Shown: positions 18,108 through 27,786, counted from the stretch's first letter. The stretch is DNA of 64,000 bases from Paenibacillus sp. HWE-109 (GCF_022163125.1 NZ_CP091881.1:1798001-1862000); one strand, 5' to 3'. Translations and numbers: made by a program. Notes: generated from the sequence alone by a model not told the origin.

Positions 18108-18473
18108 GTGATCGAGGAATTCCCTGAGCTGCTCGCGCGTGGAGATTAAGCCGCTATTATAGCAAAAGTGTCAGGATAGCGGGCTTGGGGGAACTACAGT
18201 CCGCTATTATAGCAAAAGTGTCGGGATAGCGGGCTTGAGGGAACTACAGTCCGCTATTTTGGCAAAAAGCACCATGATTACGGGCTTGAGGGAACTACAG
18301 TGCGCTAATCCTGCCAAAGTGACCATATTTGCAAGGTTTTCGTGGGAATAAGGTCCTGTAGTTCCGCTATCAACCTCATACCCCTTCTATTTACCCAAAT
18401 AGCGTACCATAGTTCCCATTGATAGAATTTTGCCCCTTAAAAAGATGCTCATCCCTCAATGCGGCGAAGCCGG
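18108..18473. repeat. Palindrome-rich dispersed repeat element, copy A
   Basis: It contains four 50-bp subunits starting CCGCTAT (18151, 18201, 18251) and GCGCTAAT (18302), each preceded in most cases by GAACTACAGT. The right half carries the opposite orientation: CCTGTAGTTCCGCTAT (18355-18370) and AAATAGCGTACCATAGTTCC (18397-18416). The end is GGCGAAGCCGG. Related copies are at 30161-30428 and 60445-60705. The rest of the intergenic region 17939-18585 holds no gene that can be supported. Confidence 0.85.
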
Positions 18474-18585
18474 TTTTATTGAACGGCTGCGCAAAGAGCA
18501 GAAATTGATTTATTCCACAAAATGGGTTATATTGATCTGGTACTAGTACTAGGTACTAATTACTACTTTTAAGGAGTGATATGGA

Positions 18586-19317
18586 ATGAAATATTTCTTG
18601 CTTACTGGCACCTCTCGCGGCCTCGGTGAAGCTCTTGCTGAACAACTTATTCATCCCGAACACCATTTGATCTGTCTGTCGAGAACGATGAACAAGGCAC
18701 TTATTTCTAAAGATCCACAAATGGACTACCTAGAAATTGATTTAAACGAGGTTGACCAGATTGCTCTGGTCATGGAACAAGCCTTCAGCAGGATAGATAG
18801 AACGAACGCGGAAGGAATCTACCTGATTAATAATGCAGCCGTAGTGACTCCGTTATCTAGAATTGAGCAAGGAAACACAGAGCAGTTCAAACAGAATCTC
18901 ACCGTAAATCTACTTGCCCCTATTGTGATGACATCTACGTTCATTCGTTTATCTGAGCCTTATCATGCGGAAAAACGAGTGTTGAACATCTCCTCAAGCT
19001 CCGCCAAAAACCTGCTTCCAGGTATGAGCGTTTATTCTGCCTCGAAAGCCGGGCTGGACGTGTTCTCCAAAGGCGTTGGAGCTGAGCAGGGAGAAGGAGC
19101 AGATGCTGTAAAAGTGGTGTCCGTTTGGCCAGGTATGATTGATACGGCTCTACAGACAGAAGCCAGGAATATGGACAAGGAAACCTTCGCTTCTGCGGAT
19201 ATTTTTCAAATGGTCAAAGATCGCGGTATGCTGGCTTCTCCTGCGGATGTGGCAACGAAGCTAATTAAGTTGCTGCTTGGAGATCACTTTATACAAGGAA
19301 CTGTTGTTGAAATTTAA
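18586..19317 (+). CDS. Short-chain dehydrogenase/reductase, YueD/benzil reductase-like
   Basis: A 243-residue SDR enzyme. The NAD(P)-binding motif TGTSRGLGEAL is at residues 8-18, the NNAA motif is at about 85, and the catalytic Ser and YxxxK are visible (SSSSAKN and YSASKAG). Overall it resembles YueD-type (S)-benzoin-forming benzil reductases and sepiapterin reductases of Bacillales, which reduce a carbonyl with NADPH. AAGGAGTGATATGG precedes ATG 18586. It stands alone, between a repeat element and the GntR-type regulator. The physiological substrate is not known from sequence. Confidence 0.87.
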   Translation: MKYFLLTGTSRGLGEALAEQLIHPEHHLICLSRTMNKALISKDPQMDYLEIDLNEVDQIALVMEQAFSRIDRTNAEGIYLINNAAVVTPLSRIEQGNTEQFKQNLTVNLLAPIVMTSTFIRLSEPYHAEKRVLNISSSSAKNLLPGMSVYSASKAGLDVFSKGVGAEQGEGADAVKVVSVWPGMIDTALQTEARNMDKETFASADIFQMVKDRGMLASPADVATKLIKLLLGDHFIQGTVVEI

Positions 19318-19320
19318 CTG

Positions 19321-19350
19321 TTGGTGAATTGCAAACGTTTACGCTATAAT
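19321..19350 (+). promoter_or_regulatory. Promoter of the GntR/SBP fusion gene with an overlapping operator-like site
   Basis: TTGGTG (19321-19326), an 18-bp spacer and a perfect TATAAT (19345-19350) make a good sigma-A promoter. The spacer contains TTGCAAACGTTTACG (19329-19343), a LacI/cre-like operator close in wording to the site at 8053-8070. A protein bound there would block polymerase. CGGAGG lies before ATG 19403. Confidence 0.65.
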
Positions 19351-19402
19351 ATAACCCAGATAGAGACCAATAGTTTGAATTACTCGGAGGTTCTGGGATA
19401 TA

Positions 19403-20785
19403 ATGGCGGGCAAACCTAAACGATCTACCTTCCGAAACCGCTTGGAAGAGATGGTCACCTCACTTCGTACAGATATCGTAACGGGGAATCTCAAGCCTGG
19501 CGAGTATCTGGCATCTGAATTAATGCTGGCTGAGCAGTTTCAACTTAGCAAGAATTCCATTCGCAAAGGGTTGGACACCTTGCTGGATCAGAAGATGATC
19601 GAGAAGGTGCCGCGTATCGGCACGCGTGTCGTTGGACCTGGTTTAAGCGAAAGGGTTACTTTGAAATTCGGATATTACCCCAGCTTAACGCTGGAAGCCA
19701 ACTTATTGCAGTTGGTCGAGATGTTCAAACACCGGCACCCTCACGTGGATGTGCAGATGATTCCGCTGTCACAATCGTATTTTAGCCAGAATGTCAAAGA
19801 GGCGCTGCAGAGGGACGGAATCGATCTGATCACGATGAATACGTACAATTATGAATCTATTCGCGGAGAAGGGGCTGTCGGGGATATTCTGGAAACGATG
19901 GAACGCCGAGATAGCACATACCCATTTCTGCAGGAGCCATTCGCTGAAGACAATCATTTGTATGTGCAGCCTATGATTTTTTCGCCGATCGTGCTCTGTT
20001 ACAACAAAGATCATTTCCAAGAAGCGAATTGGCCTGAGCCGGACAGCAGTTGGAAGTGGTCGGACGTGCAAAAAGCGGCTGCAGCCATCAGACAGAAGCA
20101 GGATCGGATTGGCATCCTGTTTCATTTGCAGTCGATTAATCGCTGGCCGCTGTTCTTGCTGCAGAACCGCGTCGTTTTTGAAAGAGATGCGCAAGGGAAG
20201 CTGATGCTGGATAATGAGAATTTCAAAGAAGCGATGCAGATCAGCTACCAATTATTTGAAGACATGAATCCGGAAACGGTCTATATGTCAGAAAACGATT
20301 CGGATGCGGAACGATTTTTCTTGCAGCAGAAGGCTTCGATGATCGTAACCAGCTATTACAGTTTGAACCATTTGCGCAATGCCGAATTCGCCTATGATAT
20401 CGCTCCGTTGCCTTACTCCAAAGAGGCGAAGACTCAGTTATTAATTATTGGATTGGCAATTCATAAGTTGAGCAAAAACAAAGATGCAGCCAAAACTTTG
20501 GTGGATTTCCTTGCTTCGTCAGAAGCACAAATGCATCTTCGCAAGACGACGCTCAGCATTCCAAGCTTCAAAACCGTTGCCGAGTCTACTGGAAAAGAAA
20601 CATTGTCCAGACCGTCCCGTTACATGATGTACCGGGACATTATTCCAACGTTCAGCTTCTATTCAGACATGAATGTGACATTTAAAGAATTGGAAGCGAT
20701 GCGCCATATGTTCAAGCTGTACTGGGCAAGACTTGATGATTTCGAAAGTGTTTGCCGCCAGTTGAAGGATTCGATGTACGTCTAA
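19403..20785 (+). CDS. GntR-family HTH fused to an extracellular-solute-binding-type domain (cytoplasmic sensor-regulator)
   Basis: A 460-residue protein with no signal peptide or lipobox. Residues about 5-75 are a GntR winged helix (LRTDIVTGNLKPGEYLAS, LAEQFQLSKNSIRKGLDTLL, RIGTRVV). Residues from about 78 to the end are a family 1 solute-binding-protein fold (VTLKFGYYPSLTLEANLLQL, FKHRHPHVDVQMIPL, LYVQPMIFSPIVLCYNK, FLASSEAQMHLRK). The layout implies a one-component regulator in which a transporter-type binding domain has become the ligand sensor in the cytoplasm. Its targets are unknown; the nearest candidates are its own promoter and the secreted propeller genes. A terminator separates it from the convergent 20846-24007 gene. 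Confidence 0.87.
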   Translation: MAGKPKRSTFRNRLEEMVTSLRTDIVTGNLKPGEYLASELMLAEQFQLSKNSIRKGLDTLLDQKMIEKVPRIGTRVVGPGLSERVTLKFGYYPSLTLEANLLQLVEMFKHRHPHVDVQMIPLSQSYFSQNVKEALQRDGIDLITMNTYNYESIRGEGAVGDILETMERRDSTYPFLQEPFAEDNHLYVQPMIFSPIVLCYNKDHFQEANWPEPDSSWKWSDVQKAAAAIRQKQDRIGILFHLQSINRWPLFLLQNRVVFERDAQGKLMLDNENFKEAMQISYQLFEDMNPETVYMSENDSDAERFFLQQKASMIVTSYYSLNHLRNAEFAYDIAPLPYSKEAKTQLLIIGLAIHKLSKNKDAAKTLVDFLASSEAQMHLRKTTLSIPSFKTVAESTGKETLSRPSRYMMYRDIIPTFSFYSDMNVTFKELEAMRHMFKLYWARLDDFESVCRQLKDSMYV

Positions 20786-20805
20786 CTAGGATCGCAAGGC
20801 AATTG

Positions 20806-20839
20806 AAGGACCTAGCCCGCTGGCCAGGTCCTTATTTGC
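20806..20839. terminator. Bidirectional terminator between convergent genes
   Basis: AAGGACCT (20806-20813) pairs with AGGTCCTT (20826-20833). An outer CGCAA/TTGCG pairing extends the stem, and T-rich sequence follows on the plus strand. Confidence 0.7.
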
Positions 20840-20845
20840 GACCAG

Positions 20846-23800
20846 TTACGGAGATTTAGGCAGCGTATAAAGCTCTGGCCCGCCTGTTGTATAGTAAATA
20901 TCTCCGTTTGCGCCTAATATCATCAATTGAACGTTTCTATTCACAACCTTGGTATTTCGGGATAAATCATTGGGATCGAAAACCGTGAGGTAGCGACCTA
21001 CCGTTGTGTAGAGCAAGCCGTCACTTCCAAAGTACAAATAGAATCCTCGCCATGCATTGCCAGGTGAACTGTTGTCATAGATGAAATAGGACTTCATAAC
21101 GGAGAAATCAGATGGATTTAATTGGAAAATGACGAAAGTCGTTCCACCCGCTGCTTTGGTTCCATAGGCGGCGCCCCAAAGATTGTTGTTGGCGTCAAAA
21201 GTGAAATGGCCGATCAACGTGGGTGTGAAATTCGGAATGTTCAAATCGCTTGTTGGAATACTGTTGATATTCCCGCCAACGATATCCCATTTGAACAGTT
21301 TGGCAGCCGTGGCTGTGGGATTGATCCCTAAACCGCCTTCAATGGACGAACCGCCGTAGAGGATACCGTTCTTGTAGGCGAGAGACGTGATGCTCTGATT
21401 CGCTACCACGTTTCGTTTGGTCGTCCAAGTTGCAGTGGATTCATTGTAGACGGTTAATGAACCTCCTAATTTGCCATAGGAAGGGACGGTTCCAATGAAC
21501 AGCTTGTTGTCGCCTGATGCAAACGCATAAGGTCGATCTTGCTCCTCCGTCGTAGGAACCGTATACACAAGCCCTGGATTGTCCGAAGGCGTTTCCCCGT
21601 AATGATAAGCAACTGATGGGTTATAGCGATAAATTTTTGCGCCGCCGTATACACCCAAATAGGTTTTCCCGTTCAGGAACCCCATCTCTTCAATTTGATG
21701 CGGGGAATTTGGATTGGAATAGGCGTTAATACTGTTAGGTGTCGATTCATTAAACATGCTCATCGAATCAATGAAGCCTCCGATAAATATGTTGCTGCTC
21801 CCCTGTTCTCTGGCCAAGCTTTGAATATTAATCCCATTCTTCGGAATATTCAAAGAGACTGTTGAGAGTGAAGCTGTTGCCGGATCAAAGAGAAGATAAG
21901 AAGTATCGGCGAAAAGCATGGCGAGTTTATTGACGCCGCCGATAGAAATCCACTCGACCGCTCTCATTTCCTCAAGGGGCAGATGGATCGGAGCACCTCC
22001 TGTTGTCAAAACTTGTGATCTGTCTTTGGTAGAGGCATTGTAAACCCACAGGGTACTGGTTGTCACATTGCGATAATAGAGGAGATCAGCATTATATGGC
22101 GATGGGGGAGAAATCTTGCTGTCTGTATACCCGATTTGTGTGTACTCGGTGTGTGGAGAACTCTCAGCCATAACCACAATGGTTGTGCCGGTTAAGACAT
22201 ACAATTTGCCATTATAGACCCAGATATTATGGACAAAACCCTCAGTTCCTTGAAAGGAGACAGGAAGGGGGATCTGCGTTTTGACCTGTGTTGTCCTGTT
22301 CATCTTGATTAAATAGCGATTTGCACCTATGCCGGCATAAACGTAATCATTAGTAACGGCAGCCCCACGCACGTAGTCTTGACCAGGTTTCATGACGAAT
22401 CCATCTGTCACAAGACTGGAACTAAATGTATTGGTGCTGGTATTAAATTCGAATATTCTTCCATCATTCGGATCAGAGTAGGTGGAACCAATTAATTTGC
22501 CATTGGCATCCGCATCCAGGTCCCAGGTGAACTTGCTATTGGGAGCCGGGTTGGTGCCGATCCATTCAATTTTATGGTTCACAGGATCGTATCGCCATAG
22601 TTTACCGTCATTCGTGCTGCTGAAATACACCTGATTATTCGAAGCTACTGCCACAGCCCACGTATTCGTTGTGCCATACACAACTTCCGAATAATTAATC
22701 GCGCCAGTGGTCGCATTCACGGCATAGAACGTTCCCGGATTCCCGTTGGTGACGAAATAAATCTCATTATTTGTGCGGGAGATCGCTCCGCCTTGTGTAG
22801 ATAACGATTGTGCCACATTGCCCAAATTAATCGGCGAACTGTGCGTGTGCGGCACATCAAGCCCGACGGGATACAAAGAGATGTTGTCATACAGTGCCTC
22901 GCTCGTATCAGCTGGCGAAGAAGAAATGACAACCCGTGCGCGTATCGCTGATGGTGGAGCTTTGCCTTGAAAACTGACAGGGGTCCAAGTTGTTGCATTC
23001 GGTGAATTCGGATCCGTGGGCACGTTGGCAATACTTTTGAAGAAGGTACCAGGAGGGGGTGGTATGACTTCGCTTGTGCCAGCGGAATTACTGTAAAATT
23101 TGAGCTCTAATTTCTGTGTGCCGGACTTTAATTTCACATTGGCTTTCACATCAAATTCCGTGCCAGTCACGACGAAGATGGGGTCGCTGAGGAAGTCGAT
23201 GCTGCCGGTGCTTGTGCTGTCTGTTATTCGTAAACTTGCTGTTTCACCGCCCACAGGCTTATCCGATGTGATCCGCTCAAAGGATGTATACGCTTGCAAA
23301 ACTCCGGATACGCTCCATTTAGGAATATCAGTGACCGTTCCGTCCTCAAAACCGGGGTTAATAAGAAGGTTATAATCGCCTATCCGGAAAAATTGTACCT
23401 CATCCACATTTGCCGTCATTTCACTGGTTGTTGGGACGTACACGAAAATCGTCGCAAATTTGGCGTTGTATGGCGCCATTCCTTTCACCTTGATATCCAG
23501 CCATTGATTCAATGTCGTATTGATGGGTAAATGATAAACGGCTTGTTTGCCGAGCAGTTGGTGGCTTGCATCATACCAGCGAATCCATAGTGCCGGCGTT
23601 CCGCTGTAACTTTGGATTTTGAGTTTAATGGAGGCTTCATAGGTATCGCCAGGTTCAACGGCTAATTGGGCACTCTCTGCACCAAGAGGAGGGGGGGCCG
23701 CCGGAGGCGTAGGGAGGGGAGACGGTAATGTTTTGACAAAGCGCAGGCTTCTGCTGCCATTGAATTTCTCGGTTGTAGATAAAGAAAGGCCTGTCTGCGG

Positions 23801-24007
23801 AGCACCACCCGTGTAATAACTCCAATTCGGAGGCAGGGTTCCCGATTCCGGCAGCAGTTCAAATTGCGCGTTCGGTACCGTGATTTCTGAAATCATATCA
23901 CCAGCGCGCGCTGTGGTGTCAGCCACAAAGATAAGACCCAGTAAAGCTAATATACTGCACAACCACCATTTGTAAAACGGATATTTTGTTGCTTTAAACG
24001 TAGTCAT
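20846..24007 (-). CDS. Secreted CBM-like plus beta-propeller protein, no anchoring modules
   Basis: A 1,053-residue protein with an N-terminal signal peptide (about 1-36, ending TARA). Two CBM4/9-like modules follow (about 38-210 and 211-385; NAQFELL and NPGFEDG starts), then a long beta-propeller to the end (YAVNATTGAINYSE, GKLWRYDPVNHKIEW, YAGIGANRYLIKMNR). It is a clear paralogue of residues 1-1040 of the 13673-17938 protein but lacks the Ig-like, cohesin, FIVAR and dockerin tail. It should therefore be freely secreted or bound only through its carbohydrate-binding modules. AGAGAGGTGA precedes its start. It diverges from the kinase gene at 24291, so that two-component system is a plausible regulator. 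Enzymatic activity is not demonstrable. Confidence 0.85.
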   Translation of the reverse strand: MTTFKATKYPFYKWWLCSILALLGLIFVADTTARAGDMISEITVPNAQFELLPESGTLPPNWSYYTGGAPQTGLSLSTTEKFNGSRSLRFVKTLPSPLPTPPAAPPPLGAESAQLAVEPGDTYEASIKLKIQSYSGTPALWIRWYDASHQLLGKQAVYHLPINTTLNQWLDIKVKGMAPYNAKFATIFVYVPTTSEMTANVDEVQFFRIGDYNLLINPGFEDGTVTDIPKWSVSGVLQAYTSFERITSDKPVGGETASLRITDSTSTGSIDFLSDPIFVVTGTEFDVKANVKLKSGTQKLELKFYSNSAGTSEVIPPPPGTFFKSIANVPTDPNSPNATTWTPVSFQGKAPPSAIRARVVISSSPADTSEALYDNISLYPVGLDVPHTHSSPINLGNVAQSLSTQGGAISRTNNEIYFVTNGNPGTFYAVNATTGAINYSEVVYGTTNTWAVAVASNNQVYFSSTNDGKLWRYDPVNHKIEWIGTNPAPNSKFTWDLDADANGKLIGSTYSDPNDGRIFEFNTSTNTFSSSLVTDGFVMKPGQDYVRGAAVTNDYVYAGIGANRYLIKMNRTTQVKTQIPLPVSFQGTEGFVHNIWVYNGKLYVLTGTTIVVMAESSPHTEYTQIGYTDSKISPPSPYNADLLYYRNVTTSTLWVYNASTKDRSQVLTTGGAPIHLPLEEMRAVEWISIGGVNKLAMLFADTSYLLFDPATASLSTVSLNIPKNGINIQSLAREQGSSNIFIGGFIDSMSMFNESTPNSINAYSNPNSPHQIEEMGFLNGKTYLGVYGGAKIYRYNPSVAYHYGETPSDNPGLVYTVPTTEEQDRPYAFASGDNKLFIGTVPSYGKLGGSLTVYNESTATWTTKRNVVANQSITSLAYKNGILYGGSSIEGGLGINPTATAAKLFKWDIVGGNINSIPTSDLNIPNFTPTLIGHFTFDANNNLWGAAYGTKAAGGTTFVIFQLNPSDFSVMKSYFIYDNSSPGNAWRGFYLYFGSDGLLYTTVGRYLTVFDPNDLSRNTKVVNRNVQLMILGANGDIYYTTGGPELYTLPKSP

Positions 24008-24290
24008 ACACTCACCTCTCTCTCAAATTTGAACAACTCCTCAACAAACAACTCCTTTCTTTACGTCATTTAGATCCGTCGTTAGTTGGAAATATTGGTT
24101 CTTATCTGGATCATATTCAAATGGTATGCGATCGTAAATGGACTGTCAAACCTTTTTTGAGGCGAATCTTGAATCCACACACAGTTTCTTGAAAACGTCT
24201 ACTAGTTTCGCATTTCTACTGGACCTATAATCGATCCTAAGGACCATGCTATAATTGAAAAAAGAGGAATCGCATAAGAGGTGATCTTGC

Positions 24291-26018
24291 ATGATTCGAC
24301 GGCTAACAGGAACGAGATTTACTTCCAGCGTCAGTACGAAGTTGTTTATTCTTACTTTTTTGTCTGTCATCATCGTGTTTCTGTTCATCGGTGCCTTTGG
24401 ATACCAACGGTTGTTCAACCCAATCCGGCAAAACAATGAAAAGGAGCTGCAAGCTTCTGTCGTCCAAGTCGAAAATTATATCAAAACTCTAATGAACTCT
24501 TTGCAGAGTCAATTGATTTTTCTAGCCAACCCTGTTTTATACAATAAAATGGATGAGTCCGACTACACCGCGCTGATTGATAATATCATGACGTACCATC
24601 AAGACCAAATCCACAGTATCTATCTGATTGAATACGATAAAGTGAAGATTAGTTCCCCTTACGGGTATCGTTTCTACATAACGCCAGATCGCATTCAGGA
24701 GATTAAATCCCAGACTAGCAAAACTGGTTTCTGGTGGAGTCCAGCGTACACCAGTAGTGAACGTTCAGTTATTACCGTGTCTAAGCAAATTGACAGCAAC
24801 CGCGTTATTGCGCTGGATTTAAATTTGAGTGCGCTTACAGGACCGCAGATTATCCAGGGTGAACAGCGGCGCATCTATTTGTTTACAGGACATGGGGAAT
24901 ATTTATCAACCAATACGTACTTGGATTACCCGAAGATGTTTAAGGATCATTTGGAAATGAAGGAAGCCTTGCACGAGCTGACCCAGAAGAGGGGCTCTTC
25001 GTATAATGAGATTCATACCTCGTATGGCAATTATACGGTGCTCAGCAGCAATCAGAATCGCTGGGATTGGGTCGTCTATTCCGTCATTGAAGAGTCGCAA
25101 GCCTTCCCGCTGCTGGATTCGCTGAAGCGTCAATTGGTGCTTGTGCTGCTCATGGCGATTATCCTGGCGATTATCGTATCCGTCTGGATAACGAGCTATA
25201 TTCGCAAACCGGTGACAGCCATCACCCGGCAATTCAAAGCCGCTGCGCGGGGGGAACTGGAAGCTCGGATTACGCTTAAACGCAACGATGAGTTTACGCA
25301 TATTGCTAACGGCTTCAATGGGATGATGGATGATATTCAATCTTTATTTGATGATTTGCGGGAAGCGGAAGAGAGGAAACGGCATCATGAATTGAAGGTG
25401 CTGCAATCTCAGATTCACCCCCATTTTTTGAATAATACGCTGAATGCTATTTATTGCCTTGGGGAAACCGAGCAGACGGAGAAAATGTGCGAAATGATTC
25501 GTTCACTGATGGGATTGCTGCAGTATTCGACCGATAAGGTCGGGGATATCGTAACGGTAGAGGACGAACTGCAGCAGCTGGACAATTATGCCCAGATTAT
25601 GAGTTTGCGCTATGGCGATGTATTCGAGATGGACGTTGCCGTACCGGAAGCATATATGCAGACGTCGATTCCTAAGTTAACCTTGATTACGCTGGTTGAA
25701 AACAGTATTTTTTACGGGTTAACGAAGAAGGGGGTCAACCATATCATTGTTTCGGGAAAAAAAGGGCGAGCGGATGCCATGACGTTGGAAGTCTCCGATA
25801 CCGGCCCAGGTATCGATCCCGATCAACTGACCTTGTTGACGGAGGAAGCCAGCTCGACCAATCCGCATAAAGGATTGAATAATCTGGGGCTGCGCAATGT
25901 TCAGGAACGAATTCGCATGACCTTCGGTTATCCTTATGGGCTGCACTTCTATAACGAGCAAGATGAGGGACTTACCGTGACGATTGATCTTCCGATAAAC
26001 GAGCAGTTAGAGACTTGA
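24291..26018 (+). CDS. YesM-type sensor histidine kinase
   Basis: A 575-residue membrane kinase. A transmembrane segment at about 18-38, an extracellular sensor region and a second transmembrane segment at about 285-305 lead into HAMP (about 308-360). The His_kinase domain has the LQSQIHPHFLNN motif (phospho-acceptor His about 378), and the HATPase domain ends with the nucleotide-binding DTGPGI motif. This is the YesM class, which in Bacillales usually senses carbohydrate-related signals outside the cell. AGAGGTGATC precedes ATG 24291. It is followed at once by its partner regulator at 26040, so they form an operon. Confidence 0.93.
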   Translation: MIRRLTGTRFTSSVSTKLFILTFLSVIIVFLFIGAFGYQRLFNPIRQNNEKELQASVVQVENYIKTLMNSLQSQLIFLANPVLYNKMDESDYTALIDNIMTYHQDQIHSIYLIEYDKVKISSPYGYRFYITPDRIQEIKSQTSKTGFWWSPAYTSSERSVITVSKQIDSNRVIALDLNLSALTGPQIIQGEQRRIYLFTGHGEYLSTNTYLDYPKMFKDHLEMKEALHELTQKRGSSYNEIHTSYGNYTVLSSNQNRWDWVVYSVIEESQAFPLLDSLKRQLVLVLLMAIILAIIVSVWITSYIRKPVTAITRQFKAAARGELEARITLKRNDEFTHIANGFNGMMDDIQSLFDDLREAEERKRHHELKVLQSQIHPHFLNNTLNAIYCLGETEQTEKMCEMIRSLMGLLQYSTDKVGDIVTVEDELQQLDNYAQIMSLRYGDVFEMDVAVPEAYMQTSIPKLTLITLVENSIFYGLTKKGVNHIIVSGKKGRADAMTLEVSDTGPGIDPDQLTLLTEEASSTNPHKGLNNLGLRNVQERIRMTFGYPYGLHFYNEQDEGLTVTIDLPINEQLET

Positions 26019-26039
26019 TAGGGTGAAGAGGTGAGTGTC

Positions 26040-27653
26040 ATGTTAAAATTGTTAATGGTCGATGATGAATCATGGATACGCGAACGCTTTTCTGAGCGGA
26101 TTCCTTGGTCTGATGCGGGGTTTGTTTTCATGGGGGCGGCTTCTGGCGCGGAAGAGGCAATAGCCATGATGGAGCGAGATTTGCCCCATTTGCTGCTTAC
26201 GGATATTACGATGCCGAATATGAATGGCTTGGAGCTCGCTGCTTATGTACGCAAGCGATGGCCTCGAGTCCGGATTGTTATTCTGACCGCCTATGGTGAA
26301 TTCGAATATGCCCGCAAAGCAATCGGCCTTGGCATCGATAATTATTTAATTAAGCTGGCACAGACACCGGAACAAATCCTCGAAGCTTGCCGCAAGGTGG
26401 CTGAAGATATTGTGCAAGAGATGGATGTCGATCAGAAATTGGAAATGCAGTTAGAGCTTGCTCGGGAGCAAATGTGGGTGAAGAAGCGGCAATGGACAGA
26501 CCGCCTTGTCTCTGATTACCGCAACGTCAACATCCCTCCAATGCCCGGGGAATGGTTGATTGGCATGCAGCCAGTAAGTTATGCAGCGGGATTGACGATT
26601 GGATGGCGCGCGTCTGTCGGTAAGGAGGCTGAACAACTTTCGGACGAGGATCTTGTTCAGCTGCAAAGACAAATAGGTAAATTGCTCGAAGCCAATGCGG
26701 ATACCCAAATGGCCTGGGAAGCCGGAAAGTTCCTCCTTTTTCCAATCCGGCATAATCGCCTGCTCCTTCTTATTGGATCTAAGCAGCAGATCACGATTTT
26801 GCATTTGAACCAATTAGCATTGGCTGTGCGGAAGGTTTTGCAAGGCATTTCATCGATCAAAAGTTTTGTTCATGTCGGACATGTGCAGGATCTTGGCAAG
26901 CAATCAGTAACCGCAACGTGCATTGCGGAATGCTTGCGTGAAGGCATAGATGGATTGGCAGCCTACTTCTATAAGCCCGATTCCGACATTGTCGGCAAAC
27001 TGGGGATCGCGCTGCGGAGACTGGAACCTGAACTGATTCGAACTTGGACGGCCAATGCGGTCAAGGCTTTGCAGCGTGAAAATGCAGAAGCTTTTCAGGA
27101 AAGTGTGTCCGTGATGAGGCAGCTTGCCGATCCACCGATCCACCCGGCAGATTTGGTTCGTGTGACAAAGCAAATCCTCCAACCTGAACTTGTGAGTCTC
27201 CCGGAATCGGCAATTGCACGCTTAACGGAGATTGACCGCTTGGAAACGTGGGCTGCCTATCAAGAATGGTGGAGCGCAATCATCCAGGATATTAGGGAGT
27301 GGTTCAATAAACGGCTGCATCCGCCCGTGACGGTCCGCAAAGAGATCCAACTGATGTGCCGGTACATTCACGAGCACTACAAAGAGGATGTGCAGGTCGT
27401 AGAGCTTGCGAAGCTGGTCCAACTACATCCATCCTATGCAGGCCAGATGTTCAAACAGGAAGTAGGAGAGAACTTCTCTGACTACTTGAACCGTGTGCGG
27501 ATGGACAAAGCGAGTGAACTGCTGGAACGGACATCAATGAAGATTTACGAAGTATCCGGGGCCGTTGGCATTTCTGATTATCGTTATTTCTGCAAGCTGT
27601 TCAAAAGCTATACAGGCAGTACGCCGACACAATACAAGAATAAACAAGGATAG
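26040..27653 (+). CDS. YesN-type response regulator with AraC DNA-binding domain
   Basis: A 537-residue regulator. The receiver domain holds acidic residues VDDE, phospho-acceptor D55 in LLTDITMPN and the conserved Thr/Ala and Lys region near ILTAYGEFEYA and YLIKLA. A long linker of about 300 residues precedes two AraC-type HTH motifs at about 440-537 (VQVVELAKLVQLHPSYAGQMFKQ, YRYFCKLFKSYTGSTPTQYK). ATG 26040 is favoured because AGAGGTGA lies at ideal distance; GTG 26031 is the alternative. It partners the kinase just upstream. Candidate targets are the divergent propeller gene and the oxidoreductase genes downstream. Confidence 0.92.
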   Translation: MLKLLMVDDESWIRERFSERIPWSDAGFVFMGAASGAEEAIAMMERDLPHLLLTDITMPNMNGLELAAYVRKRWPRVRIVILTAYGEFEYARKAIGLGIDNYLIKLAQTPEQILEACRKVAEDIVQEMDVDQKLEMQLELAREQMWVKKRQWTDRLVSDYRNVNIPPMPGEWLIGMQPVSYAAGLTIGWRASVGKEAEQLSDEDLVQLQRQIGKLLEANADTQMAWEAGKFLLFPIRHNRLLLLIGSKQQITILHLNQLALAVRKVLQGISSIKSFVHVGHVQDLGKQSVTATCIAECLREGIDGLAAYFYKPDSDIVGKLGIALRRLEPELIRTWTANAVKALQRENAEAFQESVSVMRQLADPPIHPADLVRVTKQILQPELVSLPESAIARLTEIDRLETWAAYQEWWSAIIQDIREWFNKRLHPPVTVRKEIQLMCRYIHEHYKEDVQVVELAKLVQLHPSYAGQMFKQEVGENFSDYLNRVRMDKASELLERTSMKIYEVSGAVGISDYRYFCKLFKSYTGSTPTQYKNKQG

Positions 27654-27665
27654 CTGTTGATAGCG

Positions 27666-27691
27666 CCGTCATGTTCACTATGACGGTTTTT
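27666..27691 (+). terminator. Terminator after the two-component operon
   Basis: The perfect arms CCGTCAT (27666-27672) and ATGACGG (27680-27686) are followed by a T-run. Confidence 0.8.
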
Positions 27692-27786
27692 GTGCTTTTA
27701 ACAAAACAAAAGGACTACTTAAAGACTTGTCTTTAATAGATTTACTATTTAAAATATACATAGATGAAGGAAGGAATGATTAACTG

